Counted from the first letter of the stretch, positions 7,579 to 17,255 are shown. The stretch: DNA of 64,000 bases from Cereibacter changlensis JA139 (GCF_003034985.1 NZ_PZKG01000005.1:1-64000), one strand, 5' to 3'. Numbers and translations: made by a program. Notes: generated by a model from the letters alone, not told the origin.

Positions 7579-8529
7579 GTGATCCGCTATCTTCTGCTGC
7601 GCTTCTGGCAGAGCATCGTGCTTCTGTTCATCGTCTCGCTCATCGGCTTCATGGTGCTGAACCTCGCGCCGGGCGGACCCTTGTCGCAATACACGCTGAC
7701 CCCCGGCATGACCAAGGAGGCGCTGGACCGCATCGCCGAGCAGATGGGGCTGAACCGGCCGCTGCCGATCCAGTATCTCGACTGGCTCTGGAACATGGTG
7801 CAGGGCGACTGGGGCAACTCCTACCGCGATGGCCGCCCGGTGCTGGAGGTGATCAACCGCCATCTCTTCGCCACGCTCCTGCTGATGGGCAGCTCCACCC
7901 TGATCTCGGTGGTGATCGGCACCTGGATCGGCATCCGCAGCGCGCTGCGCGCCGGCACGGTCTTCGACTATGCCACGACGGTCGCGGCCATGGTCGCGCT
8001 GTCGATCCCGACCTTCTGGTTCGGGCTGATCGCGATCTACACCTTCTCGCTCTGGCTCGGCTGGCTGCCGGCGGGCAACATGTACACCGTCGGCAACGGC
8101 TCGCTCGGCGATTACGCCATCCACCTCATCATGCCGAGCATGGTGCTGGCCTTGGTCAACGTGGCGGTCTGGAGCCGCTACATGCGCTCGGCCACGCTCG
8201 ACGTGATGAGCCAGGACTTCGTGCGCACCGCGAAGGCCAAGGGTCTGGCCCCGCGCCGGGTGCTGATGAAGCACATCGTCGGCAATGCGCTGGTGCCGAT
8301 GATCACGCTGGCCGGGCTGCAGCTGCCGACGCTGCTGGGCGGGGCGTTGGTGACCGAGACGGTCTTCACCTGGCCGGGAATGGGGCGGCTGTTCCTCGAT
8401 GGCCTTGGCTATAACGACTACCCGGTGGTGATGGGCCTGCTGATGTTCTCGGCCATCCTCGTGCTGGTCGGCAACCTCGCCGCCGACCTGCTGGTCGCGC
8501 TCGTCGATCCCCGCATCCGCCTGGACTGA
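7579..8529 (+). CDS. ABC transporter permease (DppB/OppB type)
   Basis: 316 residues, about six membrane helices, beginning with IRYLLLRFWQSIVLLFIVSL, the conserved first helix of DppB-like permeases. The coupling segment RTAKAKGLAPRRVLMKHIVGNALVP near residue 215 is the EAA-type loop that docks on the ATPase. The GTG start at 7579 sits after GAGGTGCCCCC. It pairs with the permease that follows 13 nt downstream. Confidence 0.93.
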   Translation: MIRYLLLRFWQSIVLLFIVSLIGFMVLNLAPGGPLSQYTLTPGMTKEALDRIAEQMGLNRPLPIQYLDWLWNMVQGDWGNSYRDGRPVLEVINRHLFATLLLMGSSTLISVVIGTWIGIRSALRAGTVFDYATTVAAMVALSIPTFWFGLIAIYTFSLWLGWLPAGNMYTVGNGSLGDYAIHLIMPSMVLALVNVAVWSRYMRSATLDVMSQDFVRTAKAKGLAPRRVLMKHIVGNALVPMITLAGLQLPTLLGGALVTETVFTWPGMGRLFLDGLGYNDYPVVMGLLMFSAILVLVGNLAADLLVALVDPRIRLD

Positions 8530-8542
8530 AAGGAGGCCCGCC

Positions 8543-9421
8543 ATGACCGCCGCTGCCCTCTCCGCCCCCCGCCCGCGCTGGTGGCGCTCGCGCACCGTCC
8601 GGCGCTTCACCCGCAACAAGCTGGCGATGGTGGGTGTCATCCTGATCCTCGGGCTGACGCTGGCCTGCTTCGTCGGGCCCTACCTCTTGCCCTTCGACGA
8701 ACTCTTCATCGACCTGCGCGCCCGGTTCGCGCCGCCGGGCACCGGGGCGCATATCTTCGGCACCGATCCTTTGGGCCGCGACATCGCCGCGCGGCTGTTC
8801 CAAGCCGGGCAGATCTCGCTCTTGGTGGGGTTCTTCGCCATGCTGATGTCAACGGTGGTTGGCACCGTCGTGGGCGTGGTTGCGGGTTATACCGGCGGCT
8901 GGCTCGGTGCGGCGCTGATGCGCGTGGTCGACGCCTTCCTGTCCTTCCCCTCGATCTTCCTGCTGCTGGCGCTGGCGGCCTTCGTCAATCCCAGCCCAAT
9001 CATGATCACCATCATCATCGCCGTCACCAGCTGGATGGAGGTCGCCCGCATCGTCGAGGCCGAGGTCCGCTCGCTGCGCGACCGCGACTTCGTCATGGCG
9101 GCGCGGATGCTGGGCCTGTCGAAGACCCAGATCATGTTCCGCGAGCTGCTGCCGAACGTGATCGGCCCGATCATCGTCGCCGCCACCCTGACCGTGGCGC
9201 GGGCGATCCTGCTGGAGGCCTATATCTCCTTCCTCGGCTACGGCATCCAGCCGCCGCTGCCGAGCTGGGGCAACATGCTGAACGGGGCGCAGCAATATCT
9301 CGACAAGGCGCCCTGGCTCGCCATCGTGCCAGGCGTGGCGATCACCATGGCGGTGGCCGGGTTCAACTTCATCGGCGACGGGCTGCGCGACGCGCTGGAT
9401 GCCCGTTCGGACCAGAGGTGA
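8543..9421 (+). CDS. ABC transporter permease (DppC/OppC type)
   Basis: 292 residues. The N-terminal cytoplasmic stretch RRFTRNKLAMVGVILI and the FGTDPLGRDIAARLF motif identify the DppC/OppC branch. The EAA loop AARMLGLSKTQIMFRELLPN is near residue 190. The ATG follows AAAGGAGG with good spacing. It forms the inner-membrane channel with the preceding permease and is served by the fused ATPase at 11117. Confidence 0.93.
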   Translation: MTAAALSAPRPRWWRSRTVRRFTRNKLAMVGVILILGLTLACFVGPYLLPFDELFIDLRARFAPPGTGAHIFGTDPLGRDIAARLFQAGQISLLVGFFAMLMSTVVGTVVGVVAGYTGGWLGAALMRVVDAFLSFPSIFLLLALAAFVNPSPIMITIIIAVTSWMEVARIVEAEVRSLRDRDFVMAARMLGLSKTQIMFRELLPNVIGPIIVAATLTVARAILLEAYISFLGYGIQPPLPSWGNMLNGAQQYLDKAPWLAIVPGVAITMAVAGFNFIGDGLRDALDARSDQR

Positions 9422-9425
9422 GGCG

Positions 9426-10748
9426 ATGACGCGGTTCTCCCACTTCGACGCGACGCTCTGGTATGCCACCGCCGCGCCGCCCGCGCCGACCGAGCCGCTG
9501 CGGGACGCCGTGGAGGCGGATGTCTGCATCGTCGGCGGCGGTTATGCCGGGCTGACCACCGCGCTGGAGCTGGCGAAGGCCGGAACGCGCGCGGTGCTGC
9601 TGGAGCGCGAGGAGATCGGCTTCGGCGGCTCGGGGCGCAATGCCGGCCATTGCACGCCGACCTTCACCCATTACAGCTTGGGCGAGCTGCGCAGCATCCT
9701 GGGCGCGCCCTGGGCCGAGCGGCTGATCCGCAGGCAAACCCGGGCGAACGACCGGGCGGGGCAGATGATCCGCGACTACCAGATCAGCTGCGAATGGGTG
9801 CAGAACGGTTACGTCATGGGGGCGCTGCGCCCGAACCAGATCGCCGCGTTGACCGAGAAGGCGCAGAGCTACAACGCCGTCGGCGCGCGGACCCGCGTGC
9901 TCGACCGCGACGAGGTGGCCGAGGTGACCGGCAGCCCGCGCTTCTATGGCGGCTGGCTGCATGAGGAGGCGGGCCACCTCAACCCGCTCGGCTATGCCCG
10001 CGGTCTTGCCCGTGCGGTGATGCAGGAGGGCGGGGTGATCCATACCCGCTCCGCCGTCACCGGCTGCGCCCGGCGCGGCGCGGGCTGGGAGGTGACGACG
10101 GCCGAGGGCAGGGTGCGGGCCGAGCGGGTGATCTTCACCACGGGGGCCTATACGGTCGGCGGCTGGCCCCGGCTGGAGGAGAGCTTCCGCATCCAGCGGG
10201 TCTTCGTTGCCGCGACGCAGCCGCTCGACCCCGAGACCCGGGCGGCGGTGCTGCCGCGCAACACCACGATCCACGACGGGCGGGGCGACATCTTCGTCTA
10301 CAAATATGATGCCGAGGGCCGGATCGTCGCCTCGATGTTCCCGATGGGGCGGCGCGGCGGCGATCTGGCCTATACGAGGCAGGTGATGGCCGACCGGCTG
10401 CGTTGGCTGCATCCGCAGATCGGCGAGCAGATCCGCTGGGACTACCTGTGGTTCGGCGAGCTGGACATGCAGCAGCGCACCGTGCCGCGGCTCTATGGGC
10501 TTGCGCCGGGCGTGGTGGCGCTGACCGGGCTTTCGGGGCGCGGCGTGCCGACCGGGACCATGCTGGGCGGCATCCTGTCCGACTGGGCGCTCGGCATGCC
10601 CGAAGCCGATCTCGACCTGCGGGTCGAGCCTTTGCACCGCGCGCCGCTGTGGATGAGCGTCGTCCCTGCGCTGAAGCTGCGGCAGATGCGGCTTTCCGAC
10701 AACCTCGCCGCGCGCCGCTCCGGCGCGCCCCTGCCTCCCCATGCCTGA
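9426..10748 (+). CDS. FAD-dependent oxidoreductase (PuuB-like DAO family)
   Basis: 440 residues. The motif ADVCIVGGGYAGLTTALELA (near residue 31) and EREEIGFGGSGRNAGH match gamma-glutamylputrescine oxidase-like members of the DAO family, which oxidise amines or N-substituted amino acids. The start at 9426 was preferred over 9399 because AGAGGTGAGG lies just upstream and the shorter form begins like relatives. This second flavoenzyme inside the transporter operon strengthens the idea that the imported compound is an amine-containing molecule. Substrate unknown. Confidence 0.85.
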   Translation: MTRFSHFDATLWYATAAPPAPTEPLRDAVEADVCIVGGGYAGLTTALELAKAGTRAVLLEREEIGFGGSGRNAGHCTPTFTHYSLGELRSILGAPWAERLIRRQTRANDRAGQMIRDYQISCEWVQNGYVMGALRPNQIAALTEKAQSYNAVGARTRVLDRDEVAEVTGSPRFYGGWLHEEAGHLNPLGYARGLARAVMQEGGVIHTRSAVTGCARRGAGWEVTTAEGRVRAERVIFTTGAYTVGGWPRLEESFRIQRVFVAATQPLDPETRAAVLPRNTTIHDGRGDIFVYKYDAEGRIVASMFPMGRRGGDLAYTRQVMADRLRWLHPQIGEQIRWDYLWFGELDMQQRTVPRLYGLAPGVVALTGLSGRGVPTGTMLGGILSDWALGMPEADLDLRVEPLHRAPLWMSVVPALKLRQMRLSDNLAARRSGAPLPPHA

Positions 10749-10758
10749 AGGACCGATC

Positions 10759-11106
10759 ATGAGCCTCATCACCCATGTCTCCGCCAATGAGACCCTAGCC
10801 CCCGGCCTCGACTCCGAGGAAGGCGCCAAGTCCTTCCGCCGCCTGATCTGGGAAGACAACGGCGCGGCGGAGACCGCGACCAAGGTCGCCGTCTGGATCG
10901 CCGAGCCGGGCGTCTATCCCTATCCGCCGCGCGATCTGGAGGAGACATTCGTCGTGCTGGAGGGCGAGGCGCTGTGCAGCCTCGGCGGGTCGGAGCCCGA
11001 GAAGATCGGCCCCGGCTCCATCGTCCGCGTGCCGAAGGGCGTGGCCCCCTGGCTCAAGGTGCTCACCCCGTTCCGCAAGCTGGCCACCGTCGTGCCGAAG
11101 CCCTGA
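10759..11106 (+). CDS. Small cupin-domain protein
   Basis: 115 residues forming one cupin barrel: the first motif is degenerate (YPYPPRDLEETFVVLEGEA) and the second is GPGSIVRVPKGVAPWLKV. The usual metal-binding histidines of the first motif are absent, so it may be a non-metal or ligand-binding cupin. The ATG at 10759 follows GAAGGACC. It lies between a flavoenzyme and the ATPase gene with about 10-nt gaps, so it belongs to the same operon; a role in sensing or processing the substrate is inference. Confidence 0.78.
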   Translation: MSLITHVSANETLAPGLDSEEGAKSFRRLIWEDNGAAETATKVAVWIAEPGVYPYPPRDLEETFVVLEGEALCSLGGSEPEKIGPGSIVRVPKGVAPWLKVLTPFRKLATVVPKP

Positions 11107-11116
11107 GGAGACCGCG

Positions 11117-12742
11117 ATGACCGATGCCCCCTTCGATGCCGTCCTCTCCGTGCGTGACCTGACCGTCAGCCTGCCCAAGGAGATGGAGCGGCTGCATGCG
11201 GTCGAGGGCATCAGCTTCGACCTGCGGCGCGGCGAGATCCTCTGCATCATCGGCGAGTCGGGGTCGGGGAAATCGGTCACGGCCAGCACGGTGATGGGAC
11301 TGCTGCCGCCGGTGATGCGGCCCTCGGGCGGCAGCATCCTGTTCAACGGGACGGATCTTCTGACCATGCCGGAGCGGCAGCGGCGGGCGTTGCGCGGCAA
11401 GTCGTTGTCGATGATCTTTCAGGACCCGCTGTCGGCGCTGAACCCGCTGATGACGGTGGGGGCGCAGATCGACGAGGTGCTGGTGGCGCATGGCTGGACC
11501 GACCGGGCCAAGCGGGACGCGAAGGTGCTGGAGCTTCTGGGCGAGGTGGGACTGCCCGACCCGCCGCTGATGCGGCTGCAATATCCGTTCCGCCTGTCGG
11601 GCGGCCAGCGGCAGCGGGTGATGATCGCCATCGCCCTGGCGCTCGACCCCGAGGTGCTGATCGCCGACGAGCCGACCACCGCGCTCGACGTGACGACGCA
11701 AGCGCAGATACTCGAACTGATCCGCGCCATCCAGCGCCGCAAGGGGATGAGCGTCATGTTCATCACCCATGACTTCGGCGTGGTCGCCGATATCGCCGAC
11801 CGGGTGATCGTCATGGAGAAGGGCCATCTGGTGGAACAGGGGCCTGCGGCGCAGGTGCTGACGGCGCCGACGCATCCCTACACCCGGCGGCTGATCGCCG
11901 CCGTGCCGCGTCTGCGCGACACCGACCGCGCCGCCGAGACCGAGGCCCCGGTGGTGCTGCAGGTCGAGGGGCTGCACAAGACCTACCGCAGCGCCGGCAG
12001 CTTCTTCGGCAAGCCGCGCGAGGTGCAGGCGGTGAAGGACGTGAGCTTCACCCTGCGGCGCGGTCAGACGCTGGGGGTGGTGGGCGAGAGCGGGTCGGGC
12101 AAGTCGTCGATGGGGCGCATCCTGATGAAGCTGACCCCGGCGGACGAGGGCCGCATCCTGCTCGACGGCACCGACATCCTGCCCCTGACCGAGGCGCAGA
12201 TGCGGCCCTTCCGCCCGCGGATCCAGATGGTGTTCCAGGACCCCTATGCCTCGTTGAATCCGCGCCAGACGGTCGGGACCTCGCTCACCGTTGGGCCGGT
12301 GGCGCAGGGCATGGCGCGGGCCGAGGCGCGGCGGAAGGCGCAGGCGATCCTGGCGCAGGTCGGGCTGGACCCGGCAGCCTATGACCGCTTCCCGCACGAG
12401 TTCTCCGGCGGCCAGCGCCAGCGCGTCGGCATCGCCCGGGCGCTGATGTTCGATCCCGAGATCATCGTGGCCGATGAAGCCGTCTCGGCGCTGGATGTCT
12501 CGATCCAGGCGCAGATCCTCGAACTGCTGGCGCGGGTGCAGGCGGAGCGGCATCTGGCGCTGGTCTTCATCACCCACGACCTGAGGGTGGCGAGCCAGAT
12601 CTGCGACGAGGTGCTGGTGATGCATCGCGGCGCGGTGGTGGAAGCGGGGCCGCCGGCGCGGATCTTCCGCGACCCGCAGCAGGCCTATACCCGCCAGCTG
12701 GTCGAGGCGATCCCCGGCAGCCATTGGGAAAGCGCCGCCTGA
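11117..12742 (+). CDS. Fused peptide-type ABC ATPase (DppD-DppF in one chain)
   Basis: 541 residues holding two complete nucleotide-binding domains. The first has Walker [13 protein letters not shown] near residue 45, signature [12 protein letters not shown] and Walker [12 protein letters not shown]. The second, from about residue 285, has [24 protein letters not shown] and IVADEAVSALD. Separate D and F subunits are more usual in Dpp/Opp systems; fused forms such as GsiA/YejF are known. It completes the importer begun at 5829. Confidence 0.92.
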   Translation: MTDAPFDAVLSVRDLTVSLPKEMERLHAVEGISFDLRRGEILCIIGESGSGKSVTASTVMGLLPPVMRPSGGSILFNGTDLLTMPERQRRALRGKSLSMIFQDPLSALNPLMTVGAQIDEVLVAHGWTDRAKRDAKVLELLGEVGLPDPPLMRLQYPFRLSGGQRQRVMIAIALALDPEVLIADEPTTALDVTTQAQILELIRAIQRRKGMSVMFITHDFGVVADIADRVIVMEKGHLVEQGPAAQVLTAPTHPYTRRLIAAVPRLRDTDRAAETEAPVVLQVEGLHKTYRSAGSFFGKPREVQAVKDVSFTLRRGQTLGVVGESGSGKSSMGRILMKLTPADEGRILLDGTDILPLTEAQMRPFRPRIQMVFQDPYASLNPRQTVGTSLTVGPVAQGMARAEARRKAQAILAQVGLDPAAYDRFPHEFSGGQRQRVGIARALMFDPEIIVADEAVSALDVSIQAQILELLARVQAERHLALVFITHDLRVASQICDEVLVMHRGAVVEAGPPARIFRDPQQAYTRQLVEAIPGSHWESAA

Positions 12743-12746
12743 GGGC

Positions 12747-13385
12747 TCAGCCCAGCGGGCCGAAGCGCCAGATCGCCAGGGGGAGGGCCGACAGCAGCAC
12801 CAGCGCGGCCAGCACCAGCCGGCCGTCGCGGGTCAGCAGGCCGGTGGCGAAGATCGCGATCACCGCCGAGGCGATGCTGCCGGAGGTCGGCACCACCTCC
12901 ATCACCGGCATGAGCAGCGCCACCCCGAGGATCAGCACCATCGGCAGCCAGAGCCAGGGCCGGTGCAGCAGGATGTGGAAACGGGGCCTGGCGAAGCGCT
13001 CGACGAAGCGCACCGGCCGGCGCATCCAGCCGATCGCCGTGCCCAGCCGGTCGGAGGGGATCTCGCGCCGCAGGATGAAGCCGGGCAGCCAGAGCGACTT
13101 GCGCCCGACCATCATCTGCACCACGACGATGGCGACGATCAGCCCGACGCTGGCGGTGAGCCCGGGGATGGCGCTGGCCGGAGAGGTGCAGATCAGCGAG
13201 AAGACCAGCATGACCGAGGCGAAGGAATGCTGCCCCAATGCCTGGACGATGTCGTCCACCGACACGCTGTCGCCGCCCAACGTGTGCTCGATCTGGTCGA
13301 GCACCTCGCTGAGCGCGCCGGTCTTCTGATCCGCCCCGTCCGCCGCCGTCGCCGGGTCCGTTCCGGTGCTCCGATCCGTCATCAT
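12747..13385 (-). CDS. ExoD-like membrane protein
   Basis: 212 residues with a soluble N-terminus containing the ExoD-family segment LSEVLDQIEHTLGGDSVSVDDIVQALGQHSFASVMLV, then about four hydrophobic segments. ExoD was first linked to exopolysaccharide synthesis and alkaline tolerance in Sinorhizobium; the molecular role is not known. Two in-frame ATGs occur (13385 and 13382) behind GGAAAGCGAGG and either could be used. The gene converges with the ABC operon only 4 nt away and follows ilvD on the same strand. Confidence 0.8.
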   Translation of the reverse strand: MMTDRSTGTDPATAADGADQKTGALSEVLDQIEHTLGGDSVSVDDIVQALGQHSFASVMLVFSLICTSPASAIPGLTASVGLIVAIVVVQMMVGRKSLWLPGFILRREIPSDRLGTAIGWMRRPVRFVERFARPRFHILLHRPWLWLPMVLILGVALLMPVMEVVPTSGSIASAVIAIFATGLLTRDGRLVLAALVLLSALPLAIWRFGPLG

Positions 13386-13390
13386 GCCTC

Positions 13391-13419
13391 GCTTTCCGGT
13401 CAGTGAACGACCGGAAAGC
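13391..13419. other. 11-bp stem-loop between ilvD and exoD
   Basis: GCTTTCCGGTC (13391-13401) pairs perfectly with GACCGGAAAGC (13409-13419) around a 7-nt loop. Reading on the minus strand it lies after the ilvD stop and runs right up to the exoD start, so it may limit read-through or modulate exoD translation. Confidence 0.6.
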
Positions 13420-13434
13420 CGAGACTGTTCCGCC

Positions 13435-15294
13435 TCAGTCGATCAGCCGCTCGATCCGCGACAGGTCGCGGACGGCGCCGCGCGCGGCGTTGGTGGTCAT
13501 CGCCGCATAGGCGCGCAGCGCCGTGGAGACCTTGCGCTTGCGCGTCGCGGGCTTCCAGGCCTTGTCGCCCTTGGCCAGCATCGCCGCCCGGCGCGCCTCG
13601 AGCACGTCGTCGGCCACCGCGAGATGCAGCTTGCGCGTCGGGATGTCGATCTCGATCCGGTCACCTTCCTCGATCAGCGCGATCAGCCCGCCCTCGGCGG
13701 CCTCGGGCGAGACATGGCCGATGGACAGCCCCGCCGTGCCGCCCGAGAAGCGCCCGTCGGTCAGGAGCGCGCAGGCCTTGCCCAGCCCTTTCGACTTCAG
13801 GTAGCTGGTCGGGTAGAGCATCTCCTGCATCCCCGGCCCTCCGCGCGGCCCCTCGTAGCGGATCACCACCACGTCGCCCGCCTTGATGCCGTTGCCGAGG
13901 ATCGCCGCCACCGCCGCATCCTGGCTCTCGAACACCCGCGCCGGACCGGCGAAGACGAGGATCGACGGATCGACGCCCGCCGTCTTCACGATGGCGCCTT
14001 CCAGCGCGACGTTGCCCGACAGCACCGCCAGACCGCCATCCTTGGAGAAGGCGTGTTCGGCGTCGCGGATCACGCCGCCGCTGCGGTCGGTGTCGACGCT
14101 GTCATAGCGGCGCGACTGGCTGAAGGCGACCTGCGTCGGCACGCCGCCGGGCGCGGCGCGGAAGAAATCATGCACCATCGGACTGTCGGTGCGCTTCACG
14201 TCCCAGCGGGCCAGCGCCTCGGCCAGCGAGGCGGAATGCACCATCGGCAGATCGGTGGTCAGAAGGCCGGCACGGTCGAGCTCGCCCAGGATGCCCATGA
14301 TGCCGCCGGCGCGGTGCACGTCTTCCATGTGAACGTCGGCTTTGGAGGGCGCGACCTTGCAGAGGCAGGGTACGCGGCGCGACAGGCGGTCGATGTCCTC
14401 CATGGTGAAGGGCACGCCGCCTTCCTCGGCAGCGGCCAGGAGGTGCAGCACGGTGTTGGTGGAGCCGCCCATGGCGATGTCGAGCGACATGGCATTCTCG
14501 AAAGCGGCGAAATTGGCGATGGCGCGCGGCAGCACGCTGGCGTCGTCCTGTTCGTAGTGGCGGCGGCAGAGATCGACGATCAGATGCCCCGCCTCGACGA
14601 AGAGCCGCTTGCGGTCGGCGTGCGTCGCCAGCGTCGAGCCGTTGCCGGGCAGCGACAGGCCCAGAGCCTCGGTCAGGCAGTTCATCGAATTGGCGGTGAA
14701 CATGCCCGAGCAGGAGCCGCAGGTCGGGCAGGCGGAGCGTTCGATGGTCTTCACATCCTCGTCGCTGATCGAGTCGTCGGCGGCGGCGACCATGGCGTCG
14801 ACCAGATCGAGCGCGACCTCCTTGCCCTTCAGCACGACCTTGCCCGCCTCCATCGGCCCGCCCGAGACGAAGACGCAGGGGATGTTCAGCCGCATCGCCG
14901 CCATCAGCATGCCGGGGGTGATCTTGTCGCAGTTGGAGATGCAGACCATCGCGTCGGCGCAATGCGCGTTCACCATGTATTCGACGCTGTCGGCGATGAT
15001 CTCGCGCGAGGGCAGCGAGTAGAGCATGCCGTCATGGCCCATGGCGATGCCGTCATCGACGGCGATGGTGTTGAACTCCTTGGCGACGCCGCCGGCCTGC
15101 TCGATCTCGCGGGCGACGAGCTGACCCATGTCCTTCAGGTGCACGTGGCCCGGGACGAACTGGGTGAAGGAGTTCACCACGGCGATGATCGGCTTGCCGA
15201 AATCGCTGTCCTTCATCCCGGTCGCGCGCCAGAGCCCGCGGGCGCCGGCCATGTTGCGGCCGTGGGTGGTGGTGCGCGAACGATAGGCTGGCAT
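13435..15294 (-). CDS. ilvD: Dihydroxy-acid dehydratase
   Basis: 619 residues, normal for the family. It catalyses dehydration of 2,3-dihydroxy acids to 2-keto acids in isoleucine and valine synthesis. The N-terminus [21 protein letters not shown], the Fe-S cysteine segments [10 protein letters not shown] and [12 protein letters not shown], and the C-terminal [22 protein letters not shown] are all present. The ATG at 15294 follows GGGAGAAG; the longer open frame upstream lacks family sequence. It is a monocistronic housekeeping gene by appearance, followed by the stem-loop at 13391. Confidence 0.96.
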   Translation of the reverse strand: MPAYRSRTTTHGRNMAGARGLWRATGMKDSDFGKPIIAVVNSFTQFVPGHVHLKDMGQLVAREIEQAGGVAKEFNTIAVDDGIAMGHDGMLYSLPSREIIADSVEYMVNAHCADAMVCISNCDKITPGMLMAAMRLNIPCVFVSGGPMEAGKVVLKGKEVALDLVDAMVAAADDSISDEDVKTIERSACPTCGSCSGMFTANSMNCLTEALGLSLPGNGSTLATHADRKRLFVEAGHLIVDLCRRHYEQDDASVLPRAIANFAAFENAMSLDIAMGGSTNTVLHLLAAAEEGGVPFTMEDIDRLSRRVPCLCKVAPSKADVHMEDVHRAGGIMGILGELDRAGLLTTDLPMVHSASLAEALARWDVKRTDSPMVHDFFRAAPGGVPTQVAFSQSRRYDSVDTDRSGGVIRDAEHAFSKDGGLAVLSGNVALEGAIVKTAGVDPSILVFAGPARVFESQDAAVAAILGNGIKAGDVVVIRYEGPRGGPGMQEMLYPTSYLKSKGLGKACALLTDGRFSGGTAGLSIGHVSPEAAEGGLIALIEEGDRIEIDIPTRKLHLAVADDVLEARRAAMLAKGDKAWKPATRKRKVSTALRAYAAMTTNAARGAVRDLSRIERLID

Positions 15295-15454
15295 GGTCTT
15301 CTCCCGGATTGATGACCTTGGTCTTGTGCTGCGCCGGGCCCGGTTTTGCAAGGCGCGCAGGGGAAAAACCCTTGTGAGGCAGGGGGTGGAGGGGCGTTTC
15401 ACGCGAAGGGTTGACGCTGCGGCATCCTGCCACGGCTGCCGGAATGGGCGCGGT

Positions 15455-15615
15455 AATACTTAATATACCGTCTCAATTTTCACGGATAAACCTATGGATT
15501 ATATACTATAAAGTCCGTCATCAAGGCGAAGCCTTCGGAGCTCCATCGCTGCATTAGCTTAATGGGCCAATATATTGCTTTATAGTTTATTTATGCATCT
15601 TCTAATGCATCGCAT
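15455..15615. other. AT-rich non-coding island with inverted repeats
   Basis: The 451-nt gap between ilvD and the DUF4405 gene has no convincing ORF. Its middle is markedly AT-rich compared with everything around it. It holds ACTATAAAG (15505-15513) and its perfect inverse CTTTATAGT (15578-15586), the stem AAGGC-GAA-GCCTT (15523-15535), the palindrome GGAGCTCC (15537-15544) and CATTA-GCT-TAATG. It may be a remnant of a mobile element, a small RNA gene or a regulatory region; I cannot decide which. Confidence 0.5.
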
Positions 15616-15745
15616 GAACCGCCATCCACCCGCTTCCACCCACCGACGGAAGCCCTCGCCCGCCGCGTTGCAGGGATGAACCGCCCACAGCGCCCGACCG
15701 GGCCGGGCGGCAGCCGCCCCGATCCGGGGCCCTTGGGAGCCTGTC

Positions 15746-16240
15746 ATGCCACCGATCCTCAACCGCTACGCCACGCCCTTCATCACCGGGCTGTTCCTCG
15801 TCTCCACCGTCTCCGGCCTCGCGCTGTTCTTCCACATCGGGCCGAGCGGCTTCCACGGCATGCACGAGTGGCTCAGCCTGCTGCTGATCCTGCCCTTCGT
15901 CCTGCACCTGTGGAAGAACTGGCGGCCGCTGCTCGGCTATCTCAAGCACCGGCCGATGCTGGTCGCGCTGGCCGCCTCGACCCTCGCCGGCGCCGTCTTC
16001 CTGATCCCGACCGGGCAAGAGAGCGCCGGCGGGCCGCCGCAGCTGGTCTTCGCCCATCGCCTGCTCGACAACCCGGTGGCTGATCTGGCGCCGCTGCTCG
16101 ATCTGACGCCCGAGGCGCTGACCGCCCGGCTCGCCGCCGAGGGGGTGACGCTGGCCAACCCGGCCACCCCGGTGGCCGAGGCCATCCGGACGAGCGGCCT
16201 GCCGGAGCGGCAGGTGCTGGCGGCGATGCTGGGGCGCTGA
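15746..16240 (+). CDS. DUF4405-type membrane protein
   Basis: 164 residues. Hydrophobic helices occur near residues 10-28, 42-58 and 71-86. Histidines inside or beside them (FHIGPSGFHGMHEW and LHLWKNW) are the pattern of DUF4405 proteins, which resemble the heme-binding core of cytochrome b561-like proteins. The C-terminal half is soluble and contains an Ala/Leu-rich segment ending in LPERQVLAAMLGR. A redox or heme role is suggested by the histidines only. The ATG follows GGGAGCCTGTC. No partner dehydrogenase is next to it. Confidence 0.72.
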   Translation: MPPILNRYATPFITGLFLVSTVSGLALFFHIGPSGFHGMHEWLSLLLILPFVLHLWKNWRPLLGYLKHRPMLVALAASTLAGAVFLIPTGQESAGGPPQLVFAHRLLDNPVADLAPLLDLTPEALTARLAAEGVTLANPATPVAEAIRTSGLPERQVLAAMLGR

Positions 16241-16376
16241 GCGCGCGACTGCGGCGCGTATCACACAGGGCGGAGAGCTCATGCGGCGCAGGGCGGCTGG
16301 CGGCTTTGCCATCCGCCCCACCGCTGCTAAGCGCGGGGGACCATGCCACCGCGCCCACCGAGAGGACTCCCCCCGA

Positions 16377-17255
16377 ATGACGCCGCTGCCCCCTTCCTCG
16401 CGCCTGCGGCCCGCAGCGCTGACCCTGCCGCTGCTGCTGGCCCTCGCGGCCTGTGGGGGAGGCGGCGGCTCCGAACCCGTGCGGGAGCCGACGCTGGAGA
16501 GCTACACCAATGATCATGACAAGCTTAACCGGGTTCGGCTGAACAAGGCGGCCAACCGGGCGGATGACCGCATTCTGGCGCAGTTCGACGACGGCAACCC
16601 TGCATCGCCGGCAGGCTACAAGGAGTTGATCGCGGGCCAGGAAAAGATCCTGACCGCCCAGAATCTGACGAAGCGGCTGTTCGTCGAGGTGATCGGCGAG
16701 GTCGACACCGCGAACGGTCCGGAGCGGGTCACGCGCATTCTGCGGATCACCGCCGACACAGAGCCGTTCCAGGATATTGCACAGGCTAAGGGAGAGTACT
16801 TCTTCCGCGGCGAGAACTACGTATGGGTGTCACTTGATGGCGGGGAAGTGCTTTCCGGCTCCAAGGAGGCTGACGGGCTCGCCTTCATGAGGATCGACTT
16901 CGACACGAAGACGATGGACATTCGACTTGAGACCGAGCTTTCTCCTGTCTCGGAGGTCGAGACCAAGCTCACAGCCAGCGGTATTCCTTTCGATGTGAAC
17001 AGTGGCGCTTTCAGAGGGGATGTCATCCTTCAGGTCAGAGATCCCAAGGTGGACACCAATCTGGAAGCCGCGGGCGAGCTGCTCGGCAATGTCGGCGGCA
17101 ATCCGGCGTATGTTAATTATGCGCACGGATTGGTCGCATCAGGTCTCTACACCGTTTCCGGCAGGGACAAAGCGACGGGCCGCACGGTCGAGGCGGATGG
17201 GGTGTTCTTCGGCGTGCATGAACATCTGCTCGGCACTTCGGGTAATCCCGACTGA
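16377..17255 (+). CDS. Surface lipoprotein, candidate Slam/T11SS cargo
   Basis: 292 residues. The signal peptide ends in LALAAC with lipidated Cys26, followed by a GGGGGS linker, typical of outer-membrane or surface lipoproteins. The rest is beta-rich, and the end (RTVEADGVFFGVHEHLLGTSG) resembles the C-terminal part of TbpB-like beta-barrel domains, where a G-V-F/F-G-x-x-x-E motif is common; this is a weak similarity. Part of the gene is less GC-rich than its neighbours. The stop overlaps the next start (TGATG), tying it to a putative outer-membrane barrel. Function beyond this is unknown. Confidence 0.6.
   Translation: MTPLPPSSRLRPAALTLPLLLALAACGGGGGSEPVREPTLESYTNDHDKLNRVRLNKAANRADDRILAQFDDGNPASPAGYKELIAGQEKILTAQNLTKRLFVEVIGEVDTANGPERVTRILRITADTEPFQDIAQAKGEYFFRGENYVWVSLDGGEVLSGSKEADGLAFMRIDFDTKTMDIRLETELSPVSEVETKLTASGIPFDVNSGAFRGDVILQVRDPKVDTNLEAAGELLGNVGGNPAYVNYAHGLVASGLYTVSGRDKATGRTVEADGVFFGVHEHLLGTSGNPD

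Noticed and set aside
15580-15762. 60-codon minus-strand ORF in the AT-rich gap
   Set aside because: No ribosome site, no recognisable protein features, and it runs through the upstream region of the DUF4405 gene.
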